Assembly: GCA_947466005.1 (NCBI GenBank)
Contig: CANIBV010000033.1
Coordinates: 1 to 13,389, forward strand
DNA from: Spartobacteria bacterium
Lineage (GTDB): Bacteria > Verrucomicrobiota > Verrucomicrobiia > Chthoniobacterales > UBA6821
Length of the DNA stretch: 13,389 nt
Direction of reading: 5' to 3'
Positions 8,101-13,389 of this stretch are shown piece after piece; positions within the stretch are counted from its first letter, which is position 1, and each line of letters begins with the position of its first letter. The position numbers and the translations under genes were made by a program. The notes beneath the pieces were generated by a model that did no database searches, was not told the DNA's origin, and saw nothing but the letters and a program-made list of their open reading frames with translations.

Positions 8101-8721
8101 GGACCGTCCGTTAGCAGATGGGGTTGTTGTCGAGTTGGTCGAGGCCCGCGCGGAACCTGTGGTAGTATAGCCGGGACCATTGGTGAAAAAGGCCTGGCCG
8201 CCGCGGCTGACCTTCACGATATTTACAATATTTGTGCCGTTCGCGGTCAGCCCATTGGTGTTGCGCTGGGGCACCATGGAAGGGGCGTAGGTATTCGTCA
8301 TGCCAACCCCATTTGTTATTGTCAGCGTGTTGGGGCGTCTGATCTGGACGGTTACATTGGTCGGGGAGAGAGTCGTGGAACCGGCTGCAATTTCTCGTTG
8401 GAAGTCGTCCAACAGATAGGCTTCCGCCGTCTGGGTAAGCAGCAGCCCCTTTGTATTTTTGGCGCTGGAGGAGGCAATCTGGCTATTCAGTGTTGCCCGC
8501 GAAAAGAAGGCCAGGACGACAGTGAGGAGCAGTACCAGCATCGCCAGCACAAAGATCAGAGCCGCCCCGGACTGACTGCTGGCACATTGACGGGGTGCGC
8601 GATGCCTGCCCATGGAGAAGGAGACTGATTTCTGAGTGACAGTCCTTTCATGAACAAGATCCGGAAGCACCAGGATTTTTTTCGAGAGGGAGCGACTGGA
8701 CGAATTGGGATGTGTATTCAC
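5113..8721 (-). CDS. Verru_Chthon cassette protein A-like, giant GspK-type pseudopilin
   Basis: 1202 aa in one open frame. After a basic N-terminus comes one hydrophobic helix at about 53-73: SSQSG then AALIFVLAMLVLLLTVVLAF, then FSRATLNSQIASSSAKNTKG. This looks like the GspK class of prepilin: a Gly before the presumed cut and no Glu at +5 (Phe57 instead). Near the C-terminus GQINLNTRQTAALATVL (INLNT at 1049-1053) and PFADKGDLV (1102-1110) match the pattern of the GspK helix-hairpin-like region. Ordinary GspK is roughly 300-350 aa, so several hundred Asn/Thr/Ser-rich residues are inserted between. It should be anchored in the inner membrane with a very large periplasmic or surface head. The start is uncertain: GTG at 8721 has no clear ribosome binding site, and ATG at 8613 (MGRHRAPRQC) would give a shorter, more usual leader. 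It is first in the cassette, 80 bp after the CoA-transferase gene. Confidence 0.85.
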   Translation of the reverse strand: MNTHPNSSSRSLSKKILVLPDLVHERTVTQKSVSFSMGRHRAPRQCASSQSGAALIFVLAMLVLLLTVVLAFFSRATLNSQIASSSAKNTKGLLLTQTAEAYLLDDFQREIAAGSTTLSPTNVTVQIRRPNTLTITNGVGMTNTYAPSMVPQRNTNGLTANGTNIVNIVKVSRGGQAFFTNGPGYTTTGSARASTNSTTTPSANGRSLTKDSWNKPMLMTASEAAAFVPPNWIYIDRQGSNPTSFSSTLASSDTNNMSYVIGRYAYVVYDVGGLIDINVVGNQLDSTNNSRRGRLNQVSLTNGIPGITDFSSLVTWRSSLSSANPSSTSGGGGLFDPKRTFIDVPTGEQAFVNRQDLLAYVASTNTISNSSLPFLTTFSRDLNAPSYEPNAYRSKIPATPVADAMNPGFLTNRFATNTTLNRPEGAITVRSGTPVMPRRFPLNKLSLFEQASPAPAEMSYYFGLTYVDSNTWRYTATNSSGVIAKLSEVEALGREPNFFEILQAGIFTGSLGKSGDDTYTYDKARDSLQNLQLIQIGANIIDQWDTNDIPTCIQFPEGNPNDYSSFYGVENLPYINQIDLVGWRPTDDRNLFQVWAIFDVWNPHQNAKIPPMGIDGFRIVPTAPGTGRIQIYYYTANSAVSSILQNNIPSATAGGTAFIESQNATNNIATLNSGRIFSFPVLQNYSEPTTIGTTPTSKNDTPGVLILQCTPRVTIGTNTYYEAIPKAADRHTNLQTTITLLESTTGQTVGLKAYNSCRLKSIPSTPDFKGWEFALQAHKTGDPPAKWISYQKFDNIGLNQFDIMNSPLQGETTANLPANTQYGSAGATLMNEFYTWRSRGTTVGMIKVDPRSNRLGLSGWSQTVAANPGNDFLGNSIRNLTSSLPANFLSDTGGNTVNGSLDWCFPGGGFSVGRTAANPKVLDTTFGVIPEFLCLPQRNRCQIGLYGLVANNPDFLNSANPARYSDPDGVIRPGDGYFGALPTARGQIADRPLLLNRPFRSVGELGYVFRDIPWKTLDFSTRRSGDLGLLDVFSLSETDGDPPLTAGQINLNTRQTAALATVLQNSTRQLPGVSASVSFSQLTTNQANTIAAAIVDESTARPFADKGDLVTRVLNSGNTNDPLAADSLKVAREAAVRALAEIGTTRTWNFMIDLVAQTGRFTAASGSGSAFMVQGEERVWIHVAIDRITGEVLEIRREVVNE
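5127..5132 (-). promoter_or_regulatory. Shine-Dalgarno site for the 266-aa cassette gene
   Basis: GGGAGG on the minus strand, six bases before the ATG at 5120-5118. It lies inside the last codons of gene A. It is the clearest ribosome binding site among the cassette genes and fixes the start of the 266-aa protein. Confidence 0.6.
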
Positions 8722-8801
8722 CGGAATTCTTACGCTTTTTTAAGTTCAGAGGTGGATCAGCAGCACTGAAATCTCGTATGCAAAACTATCTGCCAATGCC
8801 T

Positions 8802-10172
8802 TTACTTTGGCAAGTGAGGGGACGGGTCCAAGGCGATGGTGAACGGGCATCCGGTTTTTGCCCGGACCTCTTCGATGCCGACTCCGTCGTGTAGTTCGCG
8901 AAGGACGAGGCCCCCGCCGGGCATGACATCGAAGATGGCGAGGTCGGTAATAATCCGGTTCACCACGCCGCGTCCGGTGATGGGGAGGGAGCAGCGCTCG
9001 AGGAGTTTCGGGCTTCCGTCCCTGGAGCAATGCTCCATGACCGCGACGACCCGCTGAACTCCGGCGACAAGATCCATGGCCCCGCCCGGGCCCTTGACCA
9101 TCTTGCCGGGAACCATCCAGTTGGCGATGTCGCCGTTGGCGGCGACTTCAAGAGCCCCGAGGATCGAGAGGTCGATATGCCCGCCGCGGATCATGGCGAA
9201 GGAATCCGCGCTGGAGAAAAAGGCCGAGCCCGGAAGCGCGGTGATCGTCTGCTTGCCGGCGTTGATGAGGTCGGCATCGACGAGATCATCAGTAGGAAAT
9301 GGGCCGATGCCCAGCAGTCCGTTCTCGGACTGGAGCGTGACATTCATGCCCGGAGGAATGAAGTTGGCGACGAGCGTCGGGATGCCGATGCCGAGGTTGA
9401 CATGGAACCCGTCGCGCAGCTCGCGGGCGGCGCAGGCGGCCATCCATTCGCGTGCCGGGGTTTCCTTTTTTCCGGATGTCCCCTGGATGGTGCGGATCTC
9501 GATGCGCTTCTCGTAGGCGGCACCCTGGAAGATGCGGTCGACGTAGATGCCCGGCGTGTGGATCTGGTCGGGATCGAGCTCCCCCACCCCGACCAGCTCC
9601 TCGACCTCGGCGACGGTGACTCTCCCGCAGGTGGCGACCATCGGGTTGAAGTTGCGCGCGGTTTTTCTGTAGATGAGGTTGCCCAAGCGGTCGCCTTTCC
9701 AGGCCTTCACCAGGGAGATGTCGGCGCGGATTGCCGGCTCGAGCACATATTCCAGGCCGTCAAATTCCTTCGTCTCCTTCCCCTCGGCGAGCTGGGTGCC
9801 GACGGCCGTGCGGGTATAGAACCCCGGGATGCCAGCGCCTCCGGCCCGCATCCGCTCGGCCAGCGTTCCCTGGGGCACGAGCTCCAGATCGAGCTCGCCG
9901 CTGAGCACCTGGCGCTCGAACTCTTTGTTCTCCCCCACGTAGGAGGCAAGCACCCGGCGGACCTGGTGGGTTTTCAAAAGCAGGCCCATCCCGAAATCGT
10001 CCACCCCGGCGTTGTTGCCCACCAGGGTGAGCCCCTTGATCCCGCTGTCGCGCAGGGCGGCAATCAGGTTTTCAGGAATCCCACACAGGCCGAATCCGCC
10101 GGCTGCGATGGTCAGGTTGTCGTGCAGGAGGCCGGAGAGAGCGGACGGGGCATCAGGGTAGACTTTGCTCAT
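8802..10172 (-). CDS. 3-oxoacid (succinyl-CoA:acetoacetate) CoA-transferase, fused A and B subunits
   Basis: 456 aa. The first half (about 1-232) is the A subunit: GGFGLCGIP at 25-33 is the glycine-rich CoA-transferase motif, followed by GNNAGVDDFG and NFNPMVATCG. After a short linker (GTSGKKETPAREW, about 231-243) the second half is the B subunit, with NLGIGIPTLVANF and the active-site SENGLLGIG, Glu283 being the expected catalytic glutamate that forms the glutamyl-CoA intermediate. PGGAMDLVAG and the C-terminal GCPF also fit. It moves CoA from a donor such as succinyl-CoA to acetoacetate in the cytoplasm. It starts 5 bp after the thiolase stop, so the pair can turn acetoacetate into two acetyl-CoA, or run in reverse. 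Many bacteria keep the two subunits as separate genes (ScoA/ScoB, AtoD/AtoA); the single chain resembles the mitochondrial arrangement. Donor specificity cannot be read from sequence. Confidence 0.93.
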   Translation of the reverse strand: MSKVYPDAPSALSGLLHDNLTIAAGGFGLCGIPENLIAALRDSGIKGLTLVGNNAGVDDFGMGLLLKTHQVRRVLASYVGENKEFERQVLSGELDLELVPQGTLAERMRAGGAGIPGFYTRTAVGTQLAEGKETKEFDGLEYVLEPAIRADISLVKAWKGDRLGNLIYRKTARNFNPMVATCGRVTVAEVEELVGVGELDPDQIHTPGIYVDRIFQGAAYEKRIEIRTIQGTSGKKETPAREWMAACAARELRDGFHVNLGIGIPTLVANFIPPGMNVTLQSENGLLGIGPFPTDDLVDADLINAGKQTITALPGSAFFSSADSFAMIRGGHIDLSILGALEVAANGDIANWMVPGKMVKGPGGAMDLVAGVQRVVAVMEHCSRDGSPKLLERCSLPITGRGVVNRIITDLAIFDVMPGGGLVLRELHDGVGIEEVRAKTGCPFTIALDPSPHLPK

Positions 10173-10177
10173 AAGAT

Positions 10178-11350
10178 TCAGAGTAGCTCGATGCAGACGG
10201 CCATTCCTTCCCCCCCGCCGATGCAGAGGGCGGCGACGCCGCGCTTGAGGCCGCGTTCGCGGAGAGCAGCGAGAAGGGTCACGATAATGCGCGCGCCGCT
10301 GGCACCGATGGGATGGCCGAGGGCGATGGCTCCGCCGCGAATGTTGAGCCTGTCGTGAGGGATATCCAATTCCCGCATGAAGGCCATCGGGACGACTGCG
10401 AATGCCTCGTTCACCTCCCAGAGGTCAACGTCCGCCACGCTCCAAGAGGCCTTCTTGAGGGCGTTGCGCGCGGCCTGCACGGGAGCTGTCGTGAACCAGA
10501 GTGGGTCGTGGGCATGTCCACCAAACGCCACGATGCGGGCCAGAGGCTTGTGCGCTCCCAAGACGGAGTCGGAGGCGAGCACTAGAACGGCGGCGCCGTC
10601 ATTCAGGCCGGAGGCATTCGCCGGAGTGATCGTCCCGGCCTTGTCAAAGCTGGGGCGCAGGGTTGGAAGCTTGTCGTAGTTGACTTTTGCAGGGCCCTCG
10701 TCGTGCTCAACGCGCGTGACTTTGCCCTTCGCGTCGGTGATCTCGACCGGGGTGATTTCCTCTGCGAAACGGCCATCTTTCTGGGCCGCATTGGCGCGTT
10801 CGTAGCTGGCGACGGCAAAGGCATCCTGCTGCTCGCGCGTGAACGAGTACTTGGACGCGCACTGCTCGGCGCAATTCCCCATGTGAAGATTGTTGTAGGG
10901 ATCCCACAGACCATCGTGCACGACCGAGTCAACGACCTGCTGATGGCCCAGGCGGTAGCCCTCGCGCGCCTTCGGCAGGAGGTAGGGCGAGGCACTCATG
11001 TTCTCCATGCCCCCTGCAATGACCATCCCGGCATCACCCGCAGCAATCGCGTGGGTGCCCTGCATGACGGCTTGCAGCCCGGAGCCGCAGACTTTGCTGA
11101 TGGTGACCGCTCGGGCGTGAGGAGAGAGACCTGCGGCAAGCGCCGCCTGGCGCGCGGGTGCCTGGCCCTGCCCGGCTTGGAGGACGTTGCCAAGAAGCAC
11201 GTCGGTGATCGCCGAGGGATCGATTTCGGCCTTCGTGATTACCCCGCGGATTGCCGCCGCACCGAGGCGCGAAGCAGAGACGGAGGCAAGGGCTCCCTGA
11301 AAGGAACCCAATGGAGTGCGGGTGGCGGAGAGGATGAATGTGGAGGACAT
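10178..11350 (-). CDS. Acetyl-CoA C-acetyltransferase (thiolase)
   Basis: 390 aa, full length for the family. All catalytic landmarks are present: the nucleophile Cys88 in SKVCGSGLQAV, WEVNEAFAVV at 311-320, His346 in GHPIGASGAR, and Cys376 in CIGGGEG. It condenses two acetyl-CoA to acetoacetyl-CoA or cleaves acetoacetyl-CoA with CoA, in the cytoplasm. The short substrate range is inferred from the overall similarity to biosynthetic-type acetoacetyl-CoA thiolases (AtoB/PhaA group) and from the CoA-transferase gene 5 bp downstream. It starts 18 bp after the MFS transporter gene. No clear Shine-Dalgarno is seen before its ATG. The combination suggests use of acetoacetate or short fatty acids, or formation of acetoacetate during acetyl-CoA overflow. 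I left the symbol blank because atoB and phaA cannot be separated here. Confidence 0.94.
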   Translation of the reverse strand: MSSTFILSATRTPLGSFQGALASVSASRLGAAAIRGVITKAEIDPSAITDVLLGNVLQAGQGQAPARQAALAAGLSPHARAVTISKVCGSGLQAVMQGTHAIAAGDAGMVIAGGMENMSASPYLLPKAREGYRLGHQQVVDSVVHDGLWDPYNNLHMGNCAEQCASKYSFTREQQDAFAVASYERANAAQKDGRFAEEITPVEITDAKGKVTRVEHDEGPAKVNYDKLPTLRPSFDKAGTITPANASGLNDGAAVLVLASDSVLGAHKPLARIVAFGGHAHDPLWFTTAPVQAARNALKKASWSVADVDLWEVNEAFAVVPMAFMRELDIPHDRLNIRGGAIALGHPIGASGARIIVTLLAALRERGLKRGVAALCIGGGEGMAVCIELL

Positions 11351-11368
11351 AGAAGGATGAGTTGTTGG

Positions 11369-13036
11369 TTAAGGGCGCTCCATGAAGCGCACGAAGCGCA
11401 GATACCCAAAAAAGAAGCCTATGAGGAGGAGAGTCAGGATGCCGAAGACCACGACGTTGTGCGGGTTGGGCATAGTAAATTGAAAGTAATACATGAAAAA
11501 CAGGCTGGCTCCCAGAAAGCCGCTGAACGCCGAGATCGGCACGAGCAGCAGCTTTTTGTCCACGCCTGAGTGCTTGGCTTTCGGTAAATCCGAATACTTG
11601 AAATACGCGGTTGGCGCCGTCCCATCATCCCCGCCCAGACGCTTCCAGTACCTGTAGGCACGGTAATGAAAGACATACCCGATGATCGCAAAAAAGCCGA
11701 TCCAGAGATAAATGAAGCGGTATGCTTTCATATCGCCATGAGCGAAGTGCCCCTTGACCAGATCGAGATAAACACCCGCCAGCAATCCCCCCAACATCAC
11801 ACCGGCCGAACGCACCAGCGCCTGGGCACCGCAAAACTGACCGAACTCATCGGTCGGAAACATGATCATCAAGCGAGGAAGATTCGCCGTCTGGCCCATC
11901 CCTGTCGACACCGCTCCAACGGTGGTGATCGCCACAAACGTCCAAAAATAGACGGCGGGAGGCGGTGCATCCGCAAAGATCCAGACGCTAAAAAACAAAA
12001 ACTGACAGAGGGTGAAACCGACCAGATAGGCCTCTGTTCGCACCGGGTTAAATCGATCCACGAGCGGTCCGGCAAACACGAGGGAGGAAGCCAAAACAAT
12101 CTGCGTGATTCCGTTCATCTTGCCGATCATTCCCAGATCCAAGCCCAGGGATTGCTGGAAGAAGACGACAAAAACTACAATGCTCCCTCCGATCGACGTG
12201 AAGGTCGTGTGCAAAAAAATGTTCCAGTAATAGGGGATCGTAAAACAGTTCTTCGCGAAAAGCTTGATGTCTTTTTTCAGGCTGGGCGGCTCCCCATCGT
12301 CGAGTGGCGGCGGGTATTCCCCCTCCTTCACCATGTAGCACATGAGTCCGTAGCCGAGAAGGTAGAGGAGCGCCACCACCGTGTAGATCTCCGTCATGTG
12401 GCTCAGTGCATACTTGAAGACAAAGTATTGGTAGCCCGCTGCGGTGAGCACTCCGACGATGCGGAACCACGCAAGAAACCTGCCGATATACTGCCGGGGA
12501 ACCACGTCGTTGAACAGGCACATGTACAGCGAACCGACAAACATGTTGAACAGGTCGAACATCGCCAGGAAGAGTGCCAGCAGTCCGATGACCACCGTGC
12601 TGCGTGTGATCATGCCACCGCTCAGGAACATCCCGTGCAGCCAGCCGCCGATCTGGTCGCTGAACCCGATAAAGAGGAGCGAAAGGACAAGAAACGGCAT
12701 CGAGTAGATGATGAACGGACGACGACGCCCCCACTTCCCTCGATGGCGGTCGCTCTTGAAGCTGACCCATGGGCAGATGGTGGTGTTGAAGAGTCCCGGC
12801 AGGGTGCTCATCATCAGCGCGATGAACGTGCTCGAGGCACCGAGGCTGTTGAGCTTCAGGGGGATGATGCTCGGCACAACCGTCTCCATGAGCGTGAGGC
12901 AGAAGTCGCCCCATAGCAGCCAGCCAATGAGCATGAACATCCCTTTTTTGGTGTAGCTCAGGGTACCGCAATGGTAGGTCTTCCCTTCGGAGCCGGCCTG
13001 GGGCTCGGGCGGGATAGGAGAGGCAGGGGGGATCAT
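11369..13036 (-). CDS. MFS transporter of the GPH (glycoside-pentoside-hexuronide:cation symporter) type
   Basis: 555 aa, longer than a usual 12-helix MFS protein of 400-500 aa. It has a proline-rich cytoplasmic start (MIPPASPIPPEPQ) and about 12 hydrophobic segments. The loop between helices 2 and 3, SDRHRGKWGRRRPF at 95-108, is the characteristic DRxRxxWGRRxPF-like signature of GPH symporters. Further segments include GGSIVVFVVFF, VFAGPLVDRFNP and GVMLGGLLAGVYLDLVKG. It should be an inner-membrane importer, probably of a sugar or sugar derivative. The start at 13036 fits the prolines in the N-terminus that I remember for verrucomicrobial relatives; an internal Met33 just before the first helix is the alternative. 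It begins 12 bp after the ceramidase-like gene and ends 18 bp before the thiolase gene. The substrate is not visible in the sequence. Confidence 0.88.
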   Translation of the reverse strand: MIPPASPIPPEPQAGSEGKTYHCGTLSYTKKGMFMLIGWLLWGDFCLTLMETVVPSIIPLKLNSLGASSTFIALMMSTLPGLFNTTICPWVSFKSDRHRGKWGRRRPFIIYSMPFLVLSLLFIGFSDQIGGWLHGMFLSGGMITRSTVVIGLLALFLAMFDLFNMFVGSLYMCLFNDVVPRQYIGRFLAWFRIVGVLTAAGYQYFVFKYALSHMTEIYTVVALLYLLGYGLMCYMVKEGEYPPPLDDGEPPSLKKDIKLFAKNCFTIPYYWNIFLHTTFTSIGGSIVVFVVFFQQSLGLDLGMIGKMNGITQIVLASSLVFAGPLVDRFNPVRTEAYLVGFTLCQFLFFSVWIFADAPPPAVYFWTFVAITTVGAVSTGMGQTANLPRLMIMFPTDEFGQFCGAQALVRSAGVMLGGLLAGVYLDLVKGHFAHGDMKAYRFIYLWIGFFAIIGYVFHYRAYRYWKRLGGDDGTAPTAYFKYSDLPKAKHSGVDKKLLLVPISAFSGFLGASLFFMYYFQFTMPNPHNVVVFGILTLLLIGFFFGYLRFVRFMERP

Positions 13037-13048
13037 GGGTGATTGTTA

Positions 13049-13389
13049 TTAGTACGCACTCTTCACTTGAAGGGATGGCATCCGGTCAAGCAACTCCAGG
13101 GTGGCGCGAACGAGTTGCTCTCCCCCAGCAGGGCTTGCCAGCAAGGCGTTGCCAGCCTCGTAAGATCCACGCTCGACCGCTTCCCGCGTCACCAGGTAGC
13201 CGTTCAACACGCCATTGGCCAAGGAAATCACATGCGCCCCGGTAGGGTGGCGCGCGACCTCCAGACCAAACTCTACAAACATTTCCCCCGGCCAGGCGAC
13301 ATAGGTGGATGGACCGATCCCGATCACCTGGATATTGGCGGGCAGAATGACGTCGAGCGCCGCCTGCACGCCACCGCTCTCAGCCGCAC
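13049..13389 (-). CDS. C-terminal part of a neutral/alkaline-ceramidase-like protein (truncated by window edge)
   Basis: The minus-strand frame is open to the window edge: AAESGGVQAALDV leads into the visible part, so the GTG at 13369 is an internal codon rather than a start. The visible 113 residues contain VAWPGEMFVEFGLEVAR, VISLANGVLNGYLVTREAVERGSYE and a final AGGEQLVRATLELLDRM. This matches the end of the catalytic region of neutral/alkaline non-lysosomal ceramidase family proteins, in which a PGE(x)FVE stretch and ANGxxGYLPTREA follow the active site. In bacteria of this type such proteins occur widely and may hydrolyse amide-linked lipids or other substrates, so ceramidase activity should not be assumed. 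The catalytic serine and metal ligands lie outside the window. It is 12 bp upstream of the MFS transporter gene, pointing to a shared transcript. Confidence 0.75.
   Translation of the reverse strand, partial: AAESGGVQAALDVILPANIQVIGIGPSTYVAWPGEMFVEFGLEVARHPTGAHVISLANGVLNGYLVTREAVERGSYEAGNALLASPAGGEQLVRATLELLDRMPSLQVKSAY

Noticed and set aside
8722..8801. Possible terminator or promoter between the CoA-transferase gene and gene A
   Set aside because: A TCAG/CTGA inverted repeat has only four pairs and no U-run follows. A TTGGCA box has no acceptable -10 at 16-18 bp. Nothing here can be supported.
9030..10358. Plus-strand 442-aa open frame
   Set aside because: It lies antisense to the CoA-transferase and thiolase genes, whose catalytic motifs are all present. 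The translation is rich in Gly, Asp and Arg with no recognisable domain, as expected from the opposite strand of a high-GC gene.
10703..11569. Plus-strand 288-aa open frame
   Set aside because: Antisense to the thiolase and the end of the transporter gene; no motif and no ribosome binding site.
11666..12916. Plus-strand 416-aa open frame
   Set aside because: Antisense to the MFS transporter. The product is highly charged, rich in His, Arg, Glu and Gln, and domain-free, which is the complement of a hydrophobic membrane protein.

Overview
The window is a high-GC, tightly packed stretch of bacterial chromosome. Every gene I can support is on the minus strand, so transcription runs from high to low coordinates. 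The best lineage guess is Verrucomicrobia, Chthoniobacter/Spartobacteria-like. The central cluster matches, from memory of the family names, the 'Verru_Chthon cassette' proteins A, B, C and D, which were named for Verrucomicrobium and Chthoniobacter. No database search was run.

Layout in transcription order. (1) 13389-8802 is a probable metabolic operon: the C-terminus of a neutral/alkaline-ceramidase-like protein (cut by the window edge), a GPH-type MFS transporter, an acetyl-CoA acetyltransferase (thiolase) and a one-chain 3-oxoacid CoA-transferase with fused A and B subunits. The gaps are 12, 18 and 5 bp. Thiolase plus CoA-transferase interconvert acetoacetate, acetoacetyl-CoA and acetyl-CoA. 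(2) 8721-2369 is the pseudopilin cassette, in the order A (1202 aa), an unrecognised exported 266-aa protein, D, B, C. Stop and start codons overlap (8 bp, GTGA, ATGA), so translation is probably coupled. (3) 2184-1 is a downstream group that looks carbohydrate-related: an Asp-box beta-propeller protein, a secreted polysaccharide-deacetylase-like protein, and the start of a further gene that overlaps the deacetylase by ATGA and leaves the window. A 184-bp gap with a candidate promoter separates groups 2 and 3.

The most interesting reading is that the four cassette proteins look one-for-one like the minor pseudopilins of a type II secretion system: D like GspH, B like GspI, C like GspJ, A like GspK. 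As in GspK, protein A lacks the Glu at position +5 after its presumed cleavage site and has an INLNT hairpin-type motif near its C-terminus, but it is several times larger than ordinary GspK. The cassette would then encode a dedicated pseudopilus tip with a giant head, probably assembled on machinery encoded elsewhere, because no ATPase, secretin, platform protein, major pseudopilin or prepilin peptidase is present here.

The second notable point is that gene B is interrupted at a run of nine C (coding strand). A shift of one base restores about 30 more residues, ending 7 bp before gene C. This could be a sequencing error, a phase-variable tract or a programmed frameshift. The middle of gene A is also clearly more AT-rich than its flanks. 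I saw no RNA genes, CRISPR arrays, insertion sequences or prophage genes.
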